A model generated the notes under the pieces. That model was not told the origin of the DNA, searched no databases, and saw only the letters and a program-made list of their open reading frames with translations. Both the position numbers and the translations under genes were made by a program. A stretch of DNA of 60,053 nt, from the NCBI GenBank assembly GCA_002431865.1, contig DJEI01000098.1:2652-62704 (forward strand), written 5' to 3'. Every line of letters starts with the position of its first letter. Within the stretch, counting starts at the first letter, position 1. The stretch is from Lachnospiraceae bacterium UBA5902. Its GTDB lineage: Bacteria; Bacillota; Clostridia; Lachnospirales; Lachnospiraceae. Below, piece after piece: positions 17,386 through 26,251 of this stretch.

Positions 17386-17414
17386 ACTATACCAAAAACA
17401 GGGGGTAAATACAA
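17386..17414 (-). promoter_or_regulatory. promoter of flavodoxin-dnaX-recR-pfkA operon
   Basis: Minus strand: TTGTAT (17409-17414), a 17-base spacer, TATAGT (17386-17391). It is about 60 bases before the start of the flavodoxin-like gene, with no other gene between. Confidence 0.7.
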
Positions 17415-17437
17415 TAATTGCGAGGAAAAAAGCAAAT

Positions 17438-17475
17438 AGAAAAATCTGCACCGTTTTCATTCTGGAAAATGATGC
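17438..17475 (-). terminator. terminator after the 60-residue gene
   Basis: On the minus strand TGCATCATTTTC (17464-17475) pairs with GAAAACGGTGCA (17447-17458), with one mismatch and one G-U pair, around a 5-base loop, and is followed by GATTTTTC. It separates the Tad/FHA region from the dnaX operon promoter. Confidence 0.7.
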
Positions 17476-17505
17476 AAATTTCTCTATTTTAATACCCTGC
17501 CGTTT

Positions 17506-17688
17506 TTATGCTTCTGTTTTTTCGTCTGTGCCAATGCCTGAAGCCATATCATCAATCAGTCCATCCGAATGTTTTCGTATCTCCCGATTCAATTCTCTGA
17601 CTTCATCAATCGTCTGACATTTATCCGTGGCGGTTGTTATCAACCATGTGATAAATTGTAATTGTTTATTCGTCACTTCTTCTACCAT
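17506..17688 (-). CDS. small hypothetical protein, 60 residues
   Basis: Not recognised. A short soluble protein starting at the ATG 17686-17688, chosen because GGAGGT lies 7 bases upstream; a longer reading to 17742 lacks such a site. It reads as two amphipathic helices, one rich in aliphatic and aromatic residues (NKQLQFITWLITTATDKC) and one charged (IDEVRELNREIRKHSD). A possible -10 box TATACT (minus strand, 17788-17793) lies upstream and a terminator follows, so it may be monocistronic. Confidence 0.6.
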   Translation of the reverse strand: MVEEVTNKQLQFITWLITTATDKCQTIDEVRELNREIRKHSDGLIDDMASGIGTDEKTEA

Positions 17689-17824
17689 ACCTGTCACCTC
17701 CGACAAGCCCTTTCTCTGATTTTTCCACCTCACTATGTTCAAACAGAGAAAGCACTTCTTTGATTCTCAAGCCTTTTTCGTGAGCATAGTATACCACATC
17801 CATTTGCTTTTACCTAGTTTTTTC

Positions 17825-19144
17825 TTATGCAACAAAAAATTCCTCATTTGCCAGTCCGACCACATCGCCCTTTTCCAGCTTCTGTTCTGTCATCGCCGGG
17901 ATGCGCTTCGTATTGATATACGTTCCATTGGTAGAGTTCTGATCCTCGATATACAGTCCATCCGGGCGGCAGAACAATCGGACATGTACACGACTGATCT
18001 GTGTCGTAGCAACACGATAATCTGACGCCTTATCTCTTCCTATGATAAATGACGCTTTATCCATTGGAATACGAAACGGCTCCAGGGCGCCATTCGTCAG
18101 CGGCACCAGCTTCATATCTGTAATCCGACTATCTTGTACAGATTTTTCCGGCAATCCCATCGGAACATCCACTCTGTGCACAGCCTGTTCCATCTGCCTG
18201 CTGTATCCCTGTACAGGCACCTCCTCCATTGTTTCAACGCCCTGCACCTGCCTGCCATATTCCAGCATCGCTAACTCGGATTCCTGACCATCTTCCTTAT
18301 CGCGTGCTGTCATGATTGCAAGAATGACCAGTGTCAGAAGCCAGACGATTCCAAAAATTGCCGTTCCGGTCGTCCCATCAAAAAACAGATATTTGATTAT
18401 CAGTGCTAATGCAGCGCCTCCTGCCAATGCATACAGTAAAAAACGTTTTGAAAATATAGAATCTATATCCGCACGAGTTGGTTTTTGTTCAATCGTCACC
18501 ACTTCTTCCGCAAATTCTTTCTCCTCATTGCCGTTTGATTTCTGCATGGACGTTTTCTCACCCTGCTTCCGACATCTTCCATCTGTATCCGTTCCGGCAT
18601 TCAACAGTGTGAGAAAATCTGTCATATCACTCCATTCATCTGTTAACACCCGGTGACATTCATACAGAAAAAGTTCCCCTGCACGATTCTCGTGTGAAAA
18701 CCGCGGCATCAGATATTCTAGAAACGCTGCAAGCTGTTCCTTTAGTGGCTTTTGATAGCCCGGCACACAGAGCATCCGAATCTCTTCTTTCTCCTTCTGC
18801 ATGAACAAATATTCCACACGGATAACCAGATCAGACGCATCCAGCAAGTATGCTTCCAATGCGTCTGCCTGCTGCATGATCTGATTCAAAACCTTTTTTA
18901 ATTGCGCTCCATCCATTGTCTTTTGCTGCAAATACGCCTGTAAACCATAGCAATCCTTCGTATTGTGTGATAACCACACCTCCGCATCCGTACAGATCAT
19001 CGAAGAAGGCAATATGTATGGCAGTTCGTTTTCCTCCAGCATGCGGACCTGATACATCCTTCCGCGTTCTTCGAGTTCCTGCATCTTTCCAACCCTCGCA
19101 TTCATATAATGATAGATTCCTTTATTCCCAAACAATATTTCCAT
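17825..19144 (-). CDS. FHA-domain membrane protein (DUF6382-like) of Tad locus
   Basis: 439 residues. The N-terminal ~190 residues match the DUF6382-type module found with Gram-positive Tad loci. Two membrane segments lie at about 235-256 and 258-280. The C-terminal ~80 residues form an FHA phosphothreonine-binding domain with the hallmarks GRDKASDYRV, SRVHVRL and NSTNGTYIN. It probably links Ser/Thr phosphorylation to pilus assembly at the membrane (inference). It overlaps the preceding TadE gene by 23 bases and is the last gene of the locus. Confidence 0.85.
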   Translation of the reverse strand: MEILFGNKGIYHYMNARVGKMQELEERGRMYQVRMLEENELPYILPSSMICTDAEVWLSHNTKDCYGLQAYLQQKTMDGAQLKKVLNQIMQQADALEAYLLDASDLVIRVEYLFMQKEKEEIRMLCVPGYQKPLKEQLAAFLEYLMPRFSHENRAGELFLYECHRVLTDEWSDMTDFLTLLNAGTDTDGRCRKQGEKTSMQKSNGNEEKEFAEEVVTIEQKPTRADIDSIFSKRFLLYALAGGAALALIIKYLFFDGTTGTAIFGIVWLLTLVILAIMTARDKEDGQESELAMLEYGRQVQGVETMEEVPVQGYSRQMEQAVHRVDVPMGLPEKSVQDSRITDMKLVPLTNGALEPFRIPMDKASFIIGRDKASDYRVATTQISRVHVRLFCRPDGLYIEDQNSTNGTYINTKRIPAMTEQKLEKGDVVGLANEEFFVA

Positions 19145-19460
19145 ACACCTGCCACCTTCTCAGCCGATTACTACATACATCTACTTCTGTGATACATACA
19201 TGCCCTTCTTTTTCATACCGATAATTCCCATCCGAGATAACCGCCTGCTCTGCATCACGTACCTCTGTATTCTTCATTTCTCCCAATTGTTCACGCAATC
19301 CAGCACCTTCCTGATAAGTGTAAATCACACTGTATCCCTCCTGTTGTACCAATCCATCTCTGACAGTATCCAAAAACAGGAATATTACCATGACCACTAT
19401 GCCAAATATAATCGGCATGATCAGGCTCATCTCTACCACAGAGCTTCCTTTGTTTCCCAT
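19122..19460 (-). CDS. TadE-like pseudopilin, 112 residues
   Basis: Short membrane-anchored pseudopilin. The N terminus MGNKGSSVVEMSLIMPIIFG shows a prepilin-peptidase site: cleavage after Gly5 would place Glu10 at position +5 of the mature protein, followed by a hydrophobic helix. The rest is a small extracytoplasmic domain with one Cys near the end. It lies between the longer TadE protein (27 bases upstream) and the FHA gene. It probably belongs to the minor pilins of the Tad pilus. Confidence 0.85.
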   Translation of the reverse strand: MGNKGSSVVEMSLIMPIIFGIVVMVIFLFLDTVRDGLVQQEGYSVIYTYQEGAGLREQLGEMKNTEVRDAEQAVISDGNYRYEKEGHVCITEVDVCSNRLRRWQVYGNIVWE

Positions 19461-19487
19461 CTCTTCACCCTCCTTGTCTCTCTTCTT

Positions 19488-20207
19488 TTAATTTCCTGCA
19501 CCACAACGGGAGCATGCCACCAGCCCGGTTACCTCGCTTTTCTTCTTCCGGTACACAGTCCGTTTCAGCCCGCTGCACGTCAGACTGCTATGGTAACGGT
19601 CACCCTCATTTGTCACATAGACCTGTTTTCCCCGTATGCCCTTCCCACAAAACGCACACATGTCATATCCATTATGTTTTGCCTGTTCCAACGTACTTGC
19701 CTGAATCTGCAAGGTCAGATAACTGCATCTGCGTGTCATGTGATACACCGCCTGATTGTCCGTCACATATACATATGCATCCTCCACATGTGCCGTATCT
19801 GTCTCTGTATCTTCCCATGCAGCCCCTGTATATGCCCGTTTCCGGATCGTAAACGATCGTGCGCCCAGATGTTCCATCCCATAACTTACCCGAAGTACAA
19901 TATATTCCTCGCCAATCTCACTTCCGAGAAACTGTACACCAGAGACTCCATGCTTTACATGCTGTTCCACCATCTCCGTTTCATCGACATACCGTGGGAA
20001 ACGTAAATACGCAGCCGCCGTATTCGCAGCTTCCAGATATGCAATCTCTGCCATATACTCTGCTGTTTCTGCCGCGGCCTCGTAGACCTGTGCCTCTGCA
20101 AGCACACTCTGAGTCATCCAAAATAACGATACCATCACCAGCAGGAACACCGGCATCACAAGCGTTGCTTCCAATGATGCACTTCCCTGATTTCTTTTTT
20201 TACCCAT
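19488..20207 (-). CDS. TadE-like pseudopilin with Cys-pair motifs, 239 residues
   Basis: Start at the ATG 20205-20207, with AAGAGGTG 4-5 bases upstream, gives the N terminus MGKKRNQGSASLEATLVMPV. Cleavage after Gly8 puts Glu13 at +5, the prepilin signature, followed by a hydrophobic helix. The C-terminal half carries CxxC-type pairs (CAFCGKGIRG and CSRCGAGN) plus other Cys residues, suggesting a metal-binding or disulfide-stabilised extracellular domain. A longer start at 20267 is possible but would bury the prepilin motif. Confidence 0.85.
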   Translation of the reverse strand: MGKKRNQGSASLEATLVMPVFLLVMVSLFWMTQSVLAEAQVYEAAAETAEYMAEIAYLEAANTAAAYLRFPRYVDETEMVEQHVKHGVSGVQFLGSEIGEEYIVLRVSYGMEHLGARSFTIRKRAYTGAAWEDTETDTAHVEDAYVYVTDNQAVYHMTRRCSYLTLQIQASTLEQAKHNGYDMCAFCGKGIRGKQVYVTNEGDRYHSSLTCSGLKRTVYRKKKSEVTGLVACSRCGAGN

Positions 20208-20360
20208 AATACACCTCTTTCCTATTGCTTTCCGAGAACTCCTCAGGATAGACAAGAAAGTTTTCAATTATTGCTTTGGCCAGCACCCGGAGAGGTTTTT
20301 TTATAGTTTCAACCGTCCTGAGAAATCCCCGGAAAACAATACGAAAGAGTCTTTCATCTT

Positions 20361-21827
20361 TTAATACGCTGCGCTTTGGTGATATTGAAACCGACGTCCA
20401 CAAAAGGTACTTTCAAAATCTGCTTCCAGTCCAACTGCAGCATGCAATATTCGAAAATCCGGCTCCTTCTGCATCGTATTGATCTGCATCATATCCAGCA
20501 TCCGTGCCGTCACACCGTCGATATTCATCGCCTGTAAAATTGACAGATACGCTTGATAATCCAGTCCATTTTCTGCATCCTCCGTCTCTTTTGACAAGCT
20601 TTCTCCTATATTCTTGATATCCGTGATCCAGTTCTCCGCATTTTTCGTAAATGCAGCCTTTTTCCCATCAAACAAAATCCTCACATCTGCTATCGACTCG
20701 ATATATGCCCAGCAGCCCGCCAAAAAATATTTGAGTGCTGGAATCAGATATGGCGCAGCTCCCGCAATACTTATTGCCAGTTCCGTCAGTGTCTGCATCT
20801 TGTCCGGTTGCCGGATCAGTGCGATATAATTGATCGGATAGCGGATTCCAATCATCCGATGCGCCACTGATTTTAAATTCTCATAATCTGAAGGCTTTCC
20901 TGCAATCAGATACTCCTGCTCATAAGCAAGCACTGCTGTGTCATTTTTCTCTTCCCTGTACGAATTAAATACCTGACCGATGTAGGCAAGCTGTATTCCA
21001 GTGTCCGTCAATGAATCCTGCCATGAACCAAGTGCTGTCAACCCCTCCAGCAAAGGAACCATACTGTCAAAATCCCGATCCACTTCTTTGTAATCAGAGA
21101 AAAATCCTATCAATCGCAGACTTGGTACATCTACCAACGATATGGTTGCGTCAGAAACGGTCTTGTCTCCCGGTAACACAAGATTTAAAACAATACTGCT
21201 GGATAGTTTCTTTGTATAATCTCTGGGATCGTCCACATCTGGCTGCGCCGGTGAATTCTCTGCGTCCGTATTTTCCGTACTTGAAGCATCCCCCTCTGAA
21301 ACGTCAACCGTCCCGGACGCATCCATTCCTTCTGCTTTCACTTCCGCCGTCTCCATATCCTCTTTCACTTCCTCTGGCAATGTTCCATCCTGTCCGCCTG
21401 TTTTTTCTTTCATCTGATCCACGCCCATCTGCACACCTTTTTCTGCTGCCGCGTAAACCATATATTCCTGCATCTGTTTTTTGAGCGGCGCATATGACTG
21501 GTCTGTGAGCATTGTTATATCCGTAATTGATACCCACACATCCGTGTATTCCACGCCAAGTTTTTCCGCATATGCCTGTTCCAGCCATTCCTCCAGATAA
21601 GCCTCACCTCTTCCACCTGCAGTCTTATCAAAAAGGAGAATATGATAATGTTCAAATATGTAGCTGTTGTAGCAGGCTTTGATATCCGACATGGAAAGGC
21701 GGGTTGCAATCACATTTTTCGATCCAGCAGCACTCAATATCACCACCTGTATCACAAGTGTGATCAATACAAGCATTACAGCTGTTATCATACTGATAAA
21801 TACAACGATTCTTCCTTTGTTGTTCAT
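20361..21827 (-). CDS. TadG/DUF5702-like pilus-locus protein
   Basis: 488 residues, one hydrophobic helix at about 7-32 and a large extracytoplasmic part. It begins MNNKGRIVVFISM, like the pseudopilins of this locus, but the residue at +5 after Gly5 is Phe10 and not Glu, so peptidase processing is doubtful. A Glu/Asp/Ser-rich linker at about 150-200 separates two domains. Resembles the DUF5702 proteins that replace TadG in clostridial Tad loci. Located between the Flp pilin gene and the TadE genes. Confidence 0.75.
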   Translation of the reverse strand: MNNKGRIVVFISMITAVMLVLITLVIQVVILSAAGSKNVIATRLSMSDIKACYNSYIFEHYHILLFDKTAGGRGEAYLEEWLEQAYAEKLGVEYTDVWVSITDITMLTDQSYAPLKKQMQEYMVYAAAEKGVQMGVDQMKEKTGGQDGTLPEEVKEDMETAEVKAEGMDASGTVDVSEGDASSTENTDAENSPAQPDVDDPRDYTKKLSSSIVLNLVLPGDKTVSDATISLVDVPSLRLIGFFSDYKEVDRDFDSMVPLLEGLTALGSWQDSLTDTGIQLAYIGQVFNSYREEKNDTAVLAYEQEYLIAGKPSDYENLKSVAHRMIGIRYPINYIALIRQPDKMQTLTELAISIAGAAPYLIPALKYFLAGCWAYIESIADVRILFDGKKAAFTKNAENWITDIKNIGESLSKETEDAENGLDYQAYLSILQAMNIDGVTARMLDMMQINTMQKEPDFRILHAAVGLEADFESTFCGRRFQYHQSAAY

Positions 21828-21847
21828 ATTCTCCTCCTGTCTTTTTT

Positions 21848-22021
21848 CTACGAATATACTTTCTTCGCATCCTTGTTAATGGTTGTCCAGATTGTCTCAA
21901 CCAATGCAGAAATCTGTTCTTTGAAAATGAGAACCATCGCAACCAATACGACGATGATCAATATAACCTCGACGACTCCCATGCCGTCCTCCTCCTGCAT
22001 AAACCGTTTCCATGCACCCAT
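21848..22021 (-). CDS. Flp-type pilin, 57 residues
   Basis: Very short gene found by reading the gap between the TadC gene and the DUF5702 gene. The product has a 13-residue leader ending in EEDG, then MGVVEVILIIVVLVAMVLIF. Cleavage after Gly13 by the locus's own peptidase would put Glu18 at +5, the type IVb prepilin signature, and leave a 44-residue mature pilin. It should be the major structural subunit of the Tad pilus. The start ATG at 22019-22021 has GAAGGG about 9 bases upstream. Stop is TAG at 21848-21850. Confidence 0.9.
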   Translation of the reverse strand: MGAWKRFMQEEDGMGVVEVILIIVVLVAMVLIFKEQISALVETIWTTINKDAKKVYS

Positions 22022-22043
22022 ATGTTCACATCCCTTCTATCCT

Positions 22044-23399
22044 CTACAATCCGACCCACGCCGGATATATGATCATTACCATAACAAGAACCAATAACAG
22101 CATCATAGGAAATAACAACTTTGTCGATGCCTCCTCTCCTTTTTTCTTTGCAAGCTCCCGGCGTTTTTCCAACGCCTGCTGCATCTCCTGCTCCATCAGA
22201 TTTCTAAGATCCTTTGTTCCCATACGAATATGCTGACTGATGTGCTGCAGCAGTTGGTAATATTCCGGCAGCTCCAGCCGCCGTCCAAGCTGCTCATACA
22301 CCCAGCTCTCCTCACTTCCGGTATCAAGCTGATGCATCGCATATTCCAGCTCTCTTCTTAACAACCAATCTTTTTCCATTTCTGATAGAATCTGCCGGAT
22401 TCCTGTCTGCACCGTCATTCCCGATCCAAGCAGCAGCCACAGGCGATTTACAAAAGACGGATATTGTTCCATTAGCACATTGTTTCTTTTTTTCCGTTCT
22501 TCTTTCCATTTTGCATACAGCCAGACCGGCAAAGCCGCCGCCAGCACAATGCCAAATATCACCCATGTTATTGCCTGTCCATGTTCTTGTTTCTGTAACG
22601 AAATGCCTACTTCCCCGAGCTGCTCCGGCAAAACCAGTGCCTCATCGGTTCTTGTCTCCTGTTCCAACTGCAAAAGTGCGTCTTCTACCCGTTCTATCGC
22701 ATCTTTCCCACGCATATCCTTCACCACAGATACCGGAAAGCTATGTTCTATCGTATATGTCCGATACGATATCTCTACCGTCAGCAACACAATCACCGTC
22801 TCTGTCACTTCCTCCAAGTCTACCTTTCCATAAGAGGAAAGCACTGCGGGATTGTCTGATCTCCACGCATAGGTAAATACCCCTGTTGCATCCTCCCCTG
22901 GTAAATTCAGAGAACGGCTTACATGCTCCAGATCCGGATTGTCACCTAATATTTCCGATTTCAACTCCGTAATCCGCTGTTGTGCCTGCTGATAGAATTC
23001 TTCCTCCGTGTATTCTCTTGGTTCAATTTCCATCGTATATGTATATTCTTTGTCATCGACCGACAGCCGGATATCCTCCGTTTTCACTTCGCCATCATAA
23101 TTTGTCCGTTTCACAACTTGTGTGTCCGATCCTTCTGACTGCTGCATGCTTTTAAACAGTAGTCCCTCCGCGATGCAAGTACTTGCAAACAGGATTGCAA
23201 TGGTTGTCCAGACCAGCTGCTTTACACGCGTTCGAACAAGCGTCTGCGCCTCCCGCCGCGTCAACACCCGCAATGCCTGCACTTCCTCCCGGATATGTTT
23301 CAGCCCTTTGACATCTCCATCTTTGTATTTGCTGAAATGGATTCTCGATAAAATTGCCAAACAGGCAAGCACCGCCTGTATTCCTATGCATAACTCCAT
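22044..23399 (-). CDS. TadC-like pilus platform protein with large extracytoplasmic insert
   Basis: 451 residues. The C-terminal ~150 residues are a type II secretion F (T2SSF) domain of TadC type (LMEQYPSFVNRLWLLLGSGM, ending in a 20-residue hydrophobic helix). The N-terminal part has membrane segments at about 4-20 and 66-87, followed by roughly 180 residues without hydrophobic helices that should lie outside, and another segment at about 272-294. TadC proteins I know are near 300 residues, so this insert is extra. It lies 22 bases before the pilin gene and 3 bases after tadB. Confidence 0.85.
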   Translation of the reverse strand: MELCIGIQAVLACLAILSRIHFSKYKDGDVKGLKHIREEVQALRVLTRREAQTLVRTRVKQLVWTTIAILFASTCIAEGLLFKSMQQSEGSDTQVVKRTNYDGEVKTEDIRLSVDDKEYTYTMEIEPREYTEEEFYQQAQQRITELKSEILGDNPDLEHVSRSLNLPGEDATGVFTYAWRSDNPAVLSSYGKVDLEEVTETVIVLLTVEISYRTYTIEHSFPVSVVKDMRGKDAIERVEDALLQLEQETRTDEALVLPEQLGEVGISLQKQEHGQAITWVIFGIVLAAALPVWLYAKWKEERKKRNNVLMEQYPSFVNRLWLLLGSGMTVQTGIRQILSEMEKDWLLRRELEYAMHQLDTGSEESWVYEQLGRRLELPEYYQLLQHISQHIRMGTKDLRNLMEQEMQQALEKRRELAKKKGEEASTKLLFPMMLLLVLVMVMIIYPAWVGL

Positions 23400-23402
23400 T
23401 TT

Positions 23403-24146
23403 TCACACCTCGATTTTTATTATTTTTTCAATCCACCACATGCAGAAACCAATGCCCGCCAATGAGATGCCCATCCACAATCTTCCAGTTACAGTGGTAT
23501 AAAGCACCTGCATATATGCTGTATTCGTCATGCGCAAAAACAGCACAATCCCAAACGGAACAAACAGCATAATGTGTCCTTCTAATTTCTTCGCAGCCAG
23601 CACCGTCTGAATCTCCAGCTCCACCAGCTCAGACTCCTGCATCTGTCTCACCATCTGGCGAATCAGATACGGAATATTGCCGCCATAACGTTTTGCAGCC
23701 TCAATCATAGCTGCCAGTTCCCGGATTTCATCCACGCCGCTTCGATCTGCAAGCGCCATCAGGAGCTGTTCGATCCGCTTATGGCAGGCAATACCATTCG
23801 TCAAAATCTGTAGTTCCGCTTCCATCAACGGGAACTCCACCGCACTCGTCCGGTATGTCTGTACAAACGCATTTTCCAACGAATACCCTGCACTGATACT
23901 TCCAGACACCAATGTCATCACTTCACGGAATTCTGTTTTCAGCTGCCGCGTCCGTTTTTGCAGACAGCTCTGACTGAGCCATTTTTGCACCACGGGGATA
24001 CATATGGGAATCAACAGACATCCCCACCACGCATCAAAAAATAAATATCCTGCACTACCTCCAACCGCACAGCTTAGCAGAATCACGATCATCCAAAACC
24101 TGATATCCGCTCTATACACCCGGTAATCCACAAACCGCCTCCTCAA
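23403..24146 (-). CDS. TadB-like pilus platform protein
   Basis: 247 residues. Two membrane helices at about 18-55, a cytoplasmic T2SSF domain (FREVMTLVSGSISAGYSLE, then MIEAAKRYGGNIPYLIR), and two hydrophobic segments at the C terminus. It should pair with the TadC-like protein to form the inner-membrane platform on which TadA acts. The start overlaps the TadA gene by 35 bases, showing tight coupling. Confidence 0.88.
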   Translation of the reverse strand: MRRRFVDYRVYRADIRFWMIVILLSCAVGGSAGYLFFDAWWGCLLIPICIPVVQKWLSQSCLQKRTRQLKTEFREVMTLVSGSISAGYSLENAFVQTYRTSAVEFPLMEAELQILTNGIACHKRIEQLLMALADRSGVDEIRELAAMIEAAKRYGGNIPYLIRQMVRQMQESELVELEIQTVLAAKKLEGHIMLFVPFGIVLFLRMTNTAYMQVLYTTVTGRLWMGISLAGIGFCMWWIEKIIKIEV

Positions 24147-25365
24147 AAATCTCCATCATCCCTGCACTCTGCATCTTCTCCAGATGCAGCAGATCATTTA
24201 CCTTCCGAAGCACGCCCTGCACCTTTCCGTTTCGCACGCCCGTCTCCTGAAACTCAAACAATGTGTTTAATCTGATTTCTTCATGTTCCATACCCTTTAC
24301 CTCACATATTTCTACAATCTTCCGGGTCTTGTCCCGCAGCCGGCTCACATGAATGACAATATCCACCGCCGAGGCGATTTGTCTGCGCACGGCGGGAAGA
24401 GGAATATCCATTCCCATCAGCACCATCGTTTCCAGTCGTGCCAGCATGTCCTCCGCCGAATTTGCATGTCCGGTTGACAGCGATCCATCATGTCCGGTTC
24501 CCATTGCAGAAAGCATATCGATTGCCGCCGCGTCCCGCACCTCACCCACGATGATCCGATCTGGGCGGAGCCGGAGACTCGCCTTGATCAGATCCCGTAT
24601 CGTGATCTCATTTTCGCCTTCCAGATTCGCCGTACGTGCTTCCAGCCGAACCAGATTTTCCACACCGCGGATCTGTAATTCTGCGGAATCCTCGATCGTC
24701 ACGATCCGCGCATCCTTTGGCACAAAATCACTGAGTGCATTCAGCATTGTCGTCTTACCAGAGCCGGTACCACCGGAGATAAATATGTTGTACCCCGCCT
24801 GCACCAATATCTTCAGAACCAATGCTACACCAGAATCCACACTTCCCATCGCAATCAATGCTTTCATGTCAATCCGTTGTTTTGGAAACCGCCGGATCGT
24901 GATCACCGGTCCTCCAAGCGACACCGGTCTTGTCACAATACATACACGCGAACCATCCATCAGACGCGCATCTACGATCGGAGACGCCGCATTGATCCGT
25001 CGGTTACAGTCTCCGACAATATGCTGGATCACCGTCTCCAGCCGTTCCTCCGACGAAAATCCCTTCTCATAGCGCCGGATCACACCATCCCGCTCTACAA
25101 AGATATCCGACTGTCCATTGACCATGATCTCCGTCACCGTATCATCTTCCAAAAGCTCCGTCAGCACATCCAGCCGCCGAAGACTGTTAAACAGCTCCAC
25201 CCGCAGACCGACCTTTTCCTTCAAGGGCACATATTGATCCTTTGTCTCTTCAAGGATGCACCGGTCGATCATCCGCGCAATCTCTGCATCCTCCACATCC
25301 CTTGTCAGATCCAGTGCTGCCGCCACACGCATTTTCAGCCGTTCCCGCAAAGATCGTAGTTCCAT
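24112..25365 (-). CDS. TadA/CpaF pilus assembly ATPase
   Basis: 417 residues, cytoplasmic type II/IV secretion ATPase. Walker A GGTGSGKTTML is near residues 197-207, followed by the Asp box (IVTIEDSAEL), Walker B (RPDRIIVGEVRD) and the His box (GHDGSLSTGHAN). It drives pilus extension and, in the Tad family, retraction, on the TadB/TadC platform. It starts 4 bases after the TadZ gene, with GAGG 7 bases upstream of the chosen ATG at 25363-25365. Confidence 0.95.
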   Translation of the reverse strand: MELRSLRERLKMRVAAALDLTRDVEDAEIARMIDRCILEETKDQYVPLKEKVGLRVELFNSLRRLDVLTELLEDDTVTEIMVNGQSDIFVERDGVIRRYEKGFSSEERLETVIQHIVGDCNRRINAASPIVDARLMDGSRVCIVTRPVSLGGPVITIRRFPKQRIDMKALIAMGSVDSGVALVLKILVQAGYNIFISGGTGSGKTTMLNALSDFVPKDARIVTIEDSAELQIRGVENLVRLEARTANLEGENEITIRDLIKASLRLRPDRIIVGEVRDAAAIDMLSAMGTGHDGSLSTGHANSAEDMLARLETMVLMGMDIPLPAVRRQIASAVDIVIHVSRLRDKTRKIVEICEVKGMEHEEIRLNTLFEFQETGVRNGKVQGVLRKVNDLLHLEKMQSAGMMEIFEEAVCGLPGV

Positions 25366-25369
25366 TCCA

Positions 25370-26251
25370 TTACCTCACATACATGCCTGCTATCTGATCC
25401 ACATCCTGTCCTTCTAACTGGACATATTGCAGATTCTCTGTTTTTTCATATTCCTGTCGCAGCATCTGTTCGAATACCTCCTGTTTTTTCTGAGAAATTG
25501 TATCCCGAAGCGTCGGTATCAATATCCGGTCAAATGCGCCAAACACCGCATAACTTGCCAATGCCATACCTCCAATATCAAACACTACACCCGCATACTG
25601 TCCGCGTCTTTGAATTTCTTCCCGGAACCATTGCAGATCTTCGATCTCAATCTGCCGGATATCCCGGAAACATTCCGGTGGCGGCAGGCTGGTAACTGCA
25701 TGCGCCTGTAAATATTCCAGACATTCCTCATTTCTGCTCTTCATACAATAGAGCAGCCAGCTTCCAATCCCTTTTTCATCTAAGCATTCCGAAATGCCTT
25801 CCCAATTCACATACAGGCTGTTCCCAAGCCGCTCACACAGGCTTTTGGCAAACATCGTTTTTCCGCATCGCCCCAGCGGGGAATACACGGCGTAAAACAT
25901 GCCTGTTTCTGTCACACAGGGCTGATTCGCCCCAATCATCTGAAGCATGGTTTCAACCAGCCGCTCCACACTCTGATACCGAAAAAAATACTGTGTCCGC
26001 CCAATGTATTCACGGTTTGTCGTGAGCACCAGAACCGGGCAGTCCTCCGCATCCTTCCAGTCCGCATAGCAGTCTCCAACCAGTATCAGCTCCGGTCTCT
26101 CCCGCTCCCGAAAAGCGGCATACACCACAGGATTCGAAAATACATAAAGCTGGATCGGGATTGTTGCCCGCAAATTCAGATATTCCATTAACGCCCTTTG
26201 ATATGCCAGATCAGAATCCAGCAGACACACCTTATATGCCAATCGACACAC
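25370..26251 (-). CDS. TadZ/CpaE-like ParA-family protein
   Basis: 293 residues. The first ~100 residues have a receiver-like fold without the full phosphorylation site; the rest is a MinD/ParA-type domain with an atypical P-loop YSPLGRCGKTMFAKSL. CpaE/TadZ proteins place the pilus machine at its site in the cell. The start is uncertain: GTG at 26249-26251 overlaps the prepilin-peptidase gene and is 2 bases from AGGGGG, while TTG at 26240-26242 has an 8-base spacer and looks better. Confidence 0.82.
   Translation of the reverse strand: MCRLAYKVCLLDSDLAYQRALMEYLNLRATIPIQLYVFSNPVVYAAFRERERPELILVGDCYADWKDAEDCPVLVLTTNREYIGRTQYFFRYQSVERLVETMLQMIGANQPCVTETGMFYAVYSPLGRCGKTMFAKSLCERLGNSLYVNWEGISECLDEKGIGSWLLYCMKSRNEECLEYLQAHAVTSLPPPECFRDIRQIEIEDLQWFREEIQRRGQYAGVVFDIGGMALASYAVFGAFDRILIPTLRDTISQKKQEVFEQMLRQEYEKTENLQYVQLEGQDVDQIAGMYVR

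Noticed and set aside
19200..20006. 268-codon plus-strand open frame across the TadE genes
   Set aside because: Cys/His/Ile-rich translation with no ribosome site; both TadE products on the other strand carry prepilin signatures.
24353..25072. 239-codon plus-strand open frame opposite the TadA gene
   Set aside because: Composition rich in Ser, Arg and Ile with no domain; the opposite strand encodes an unmistakable TadA ATPase.
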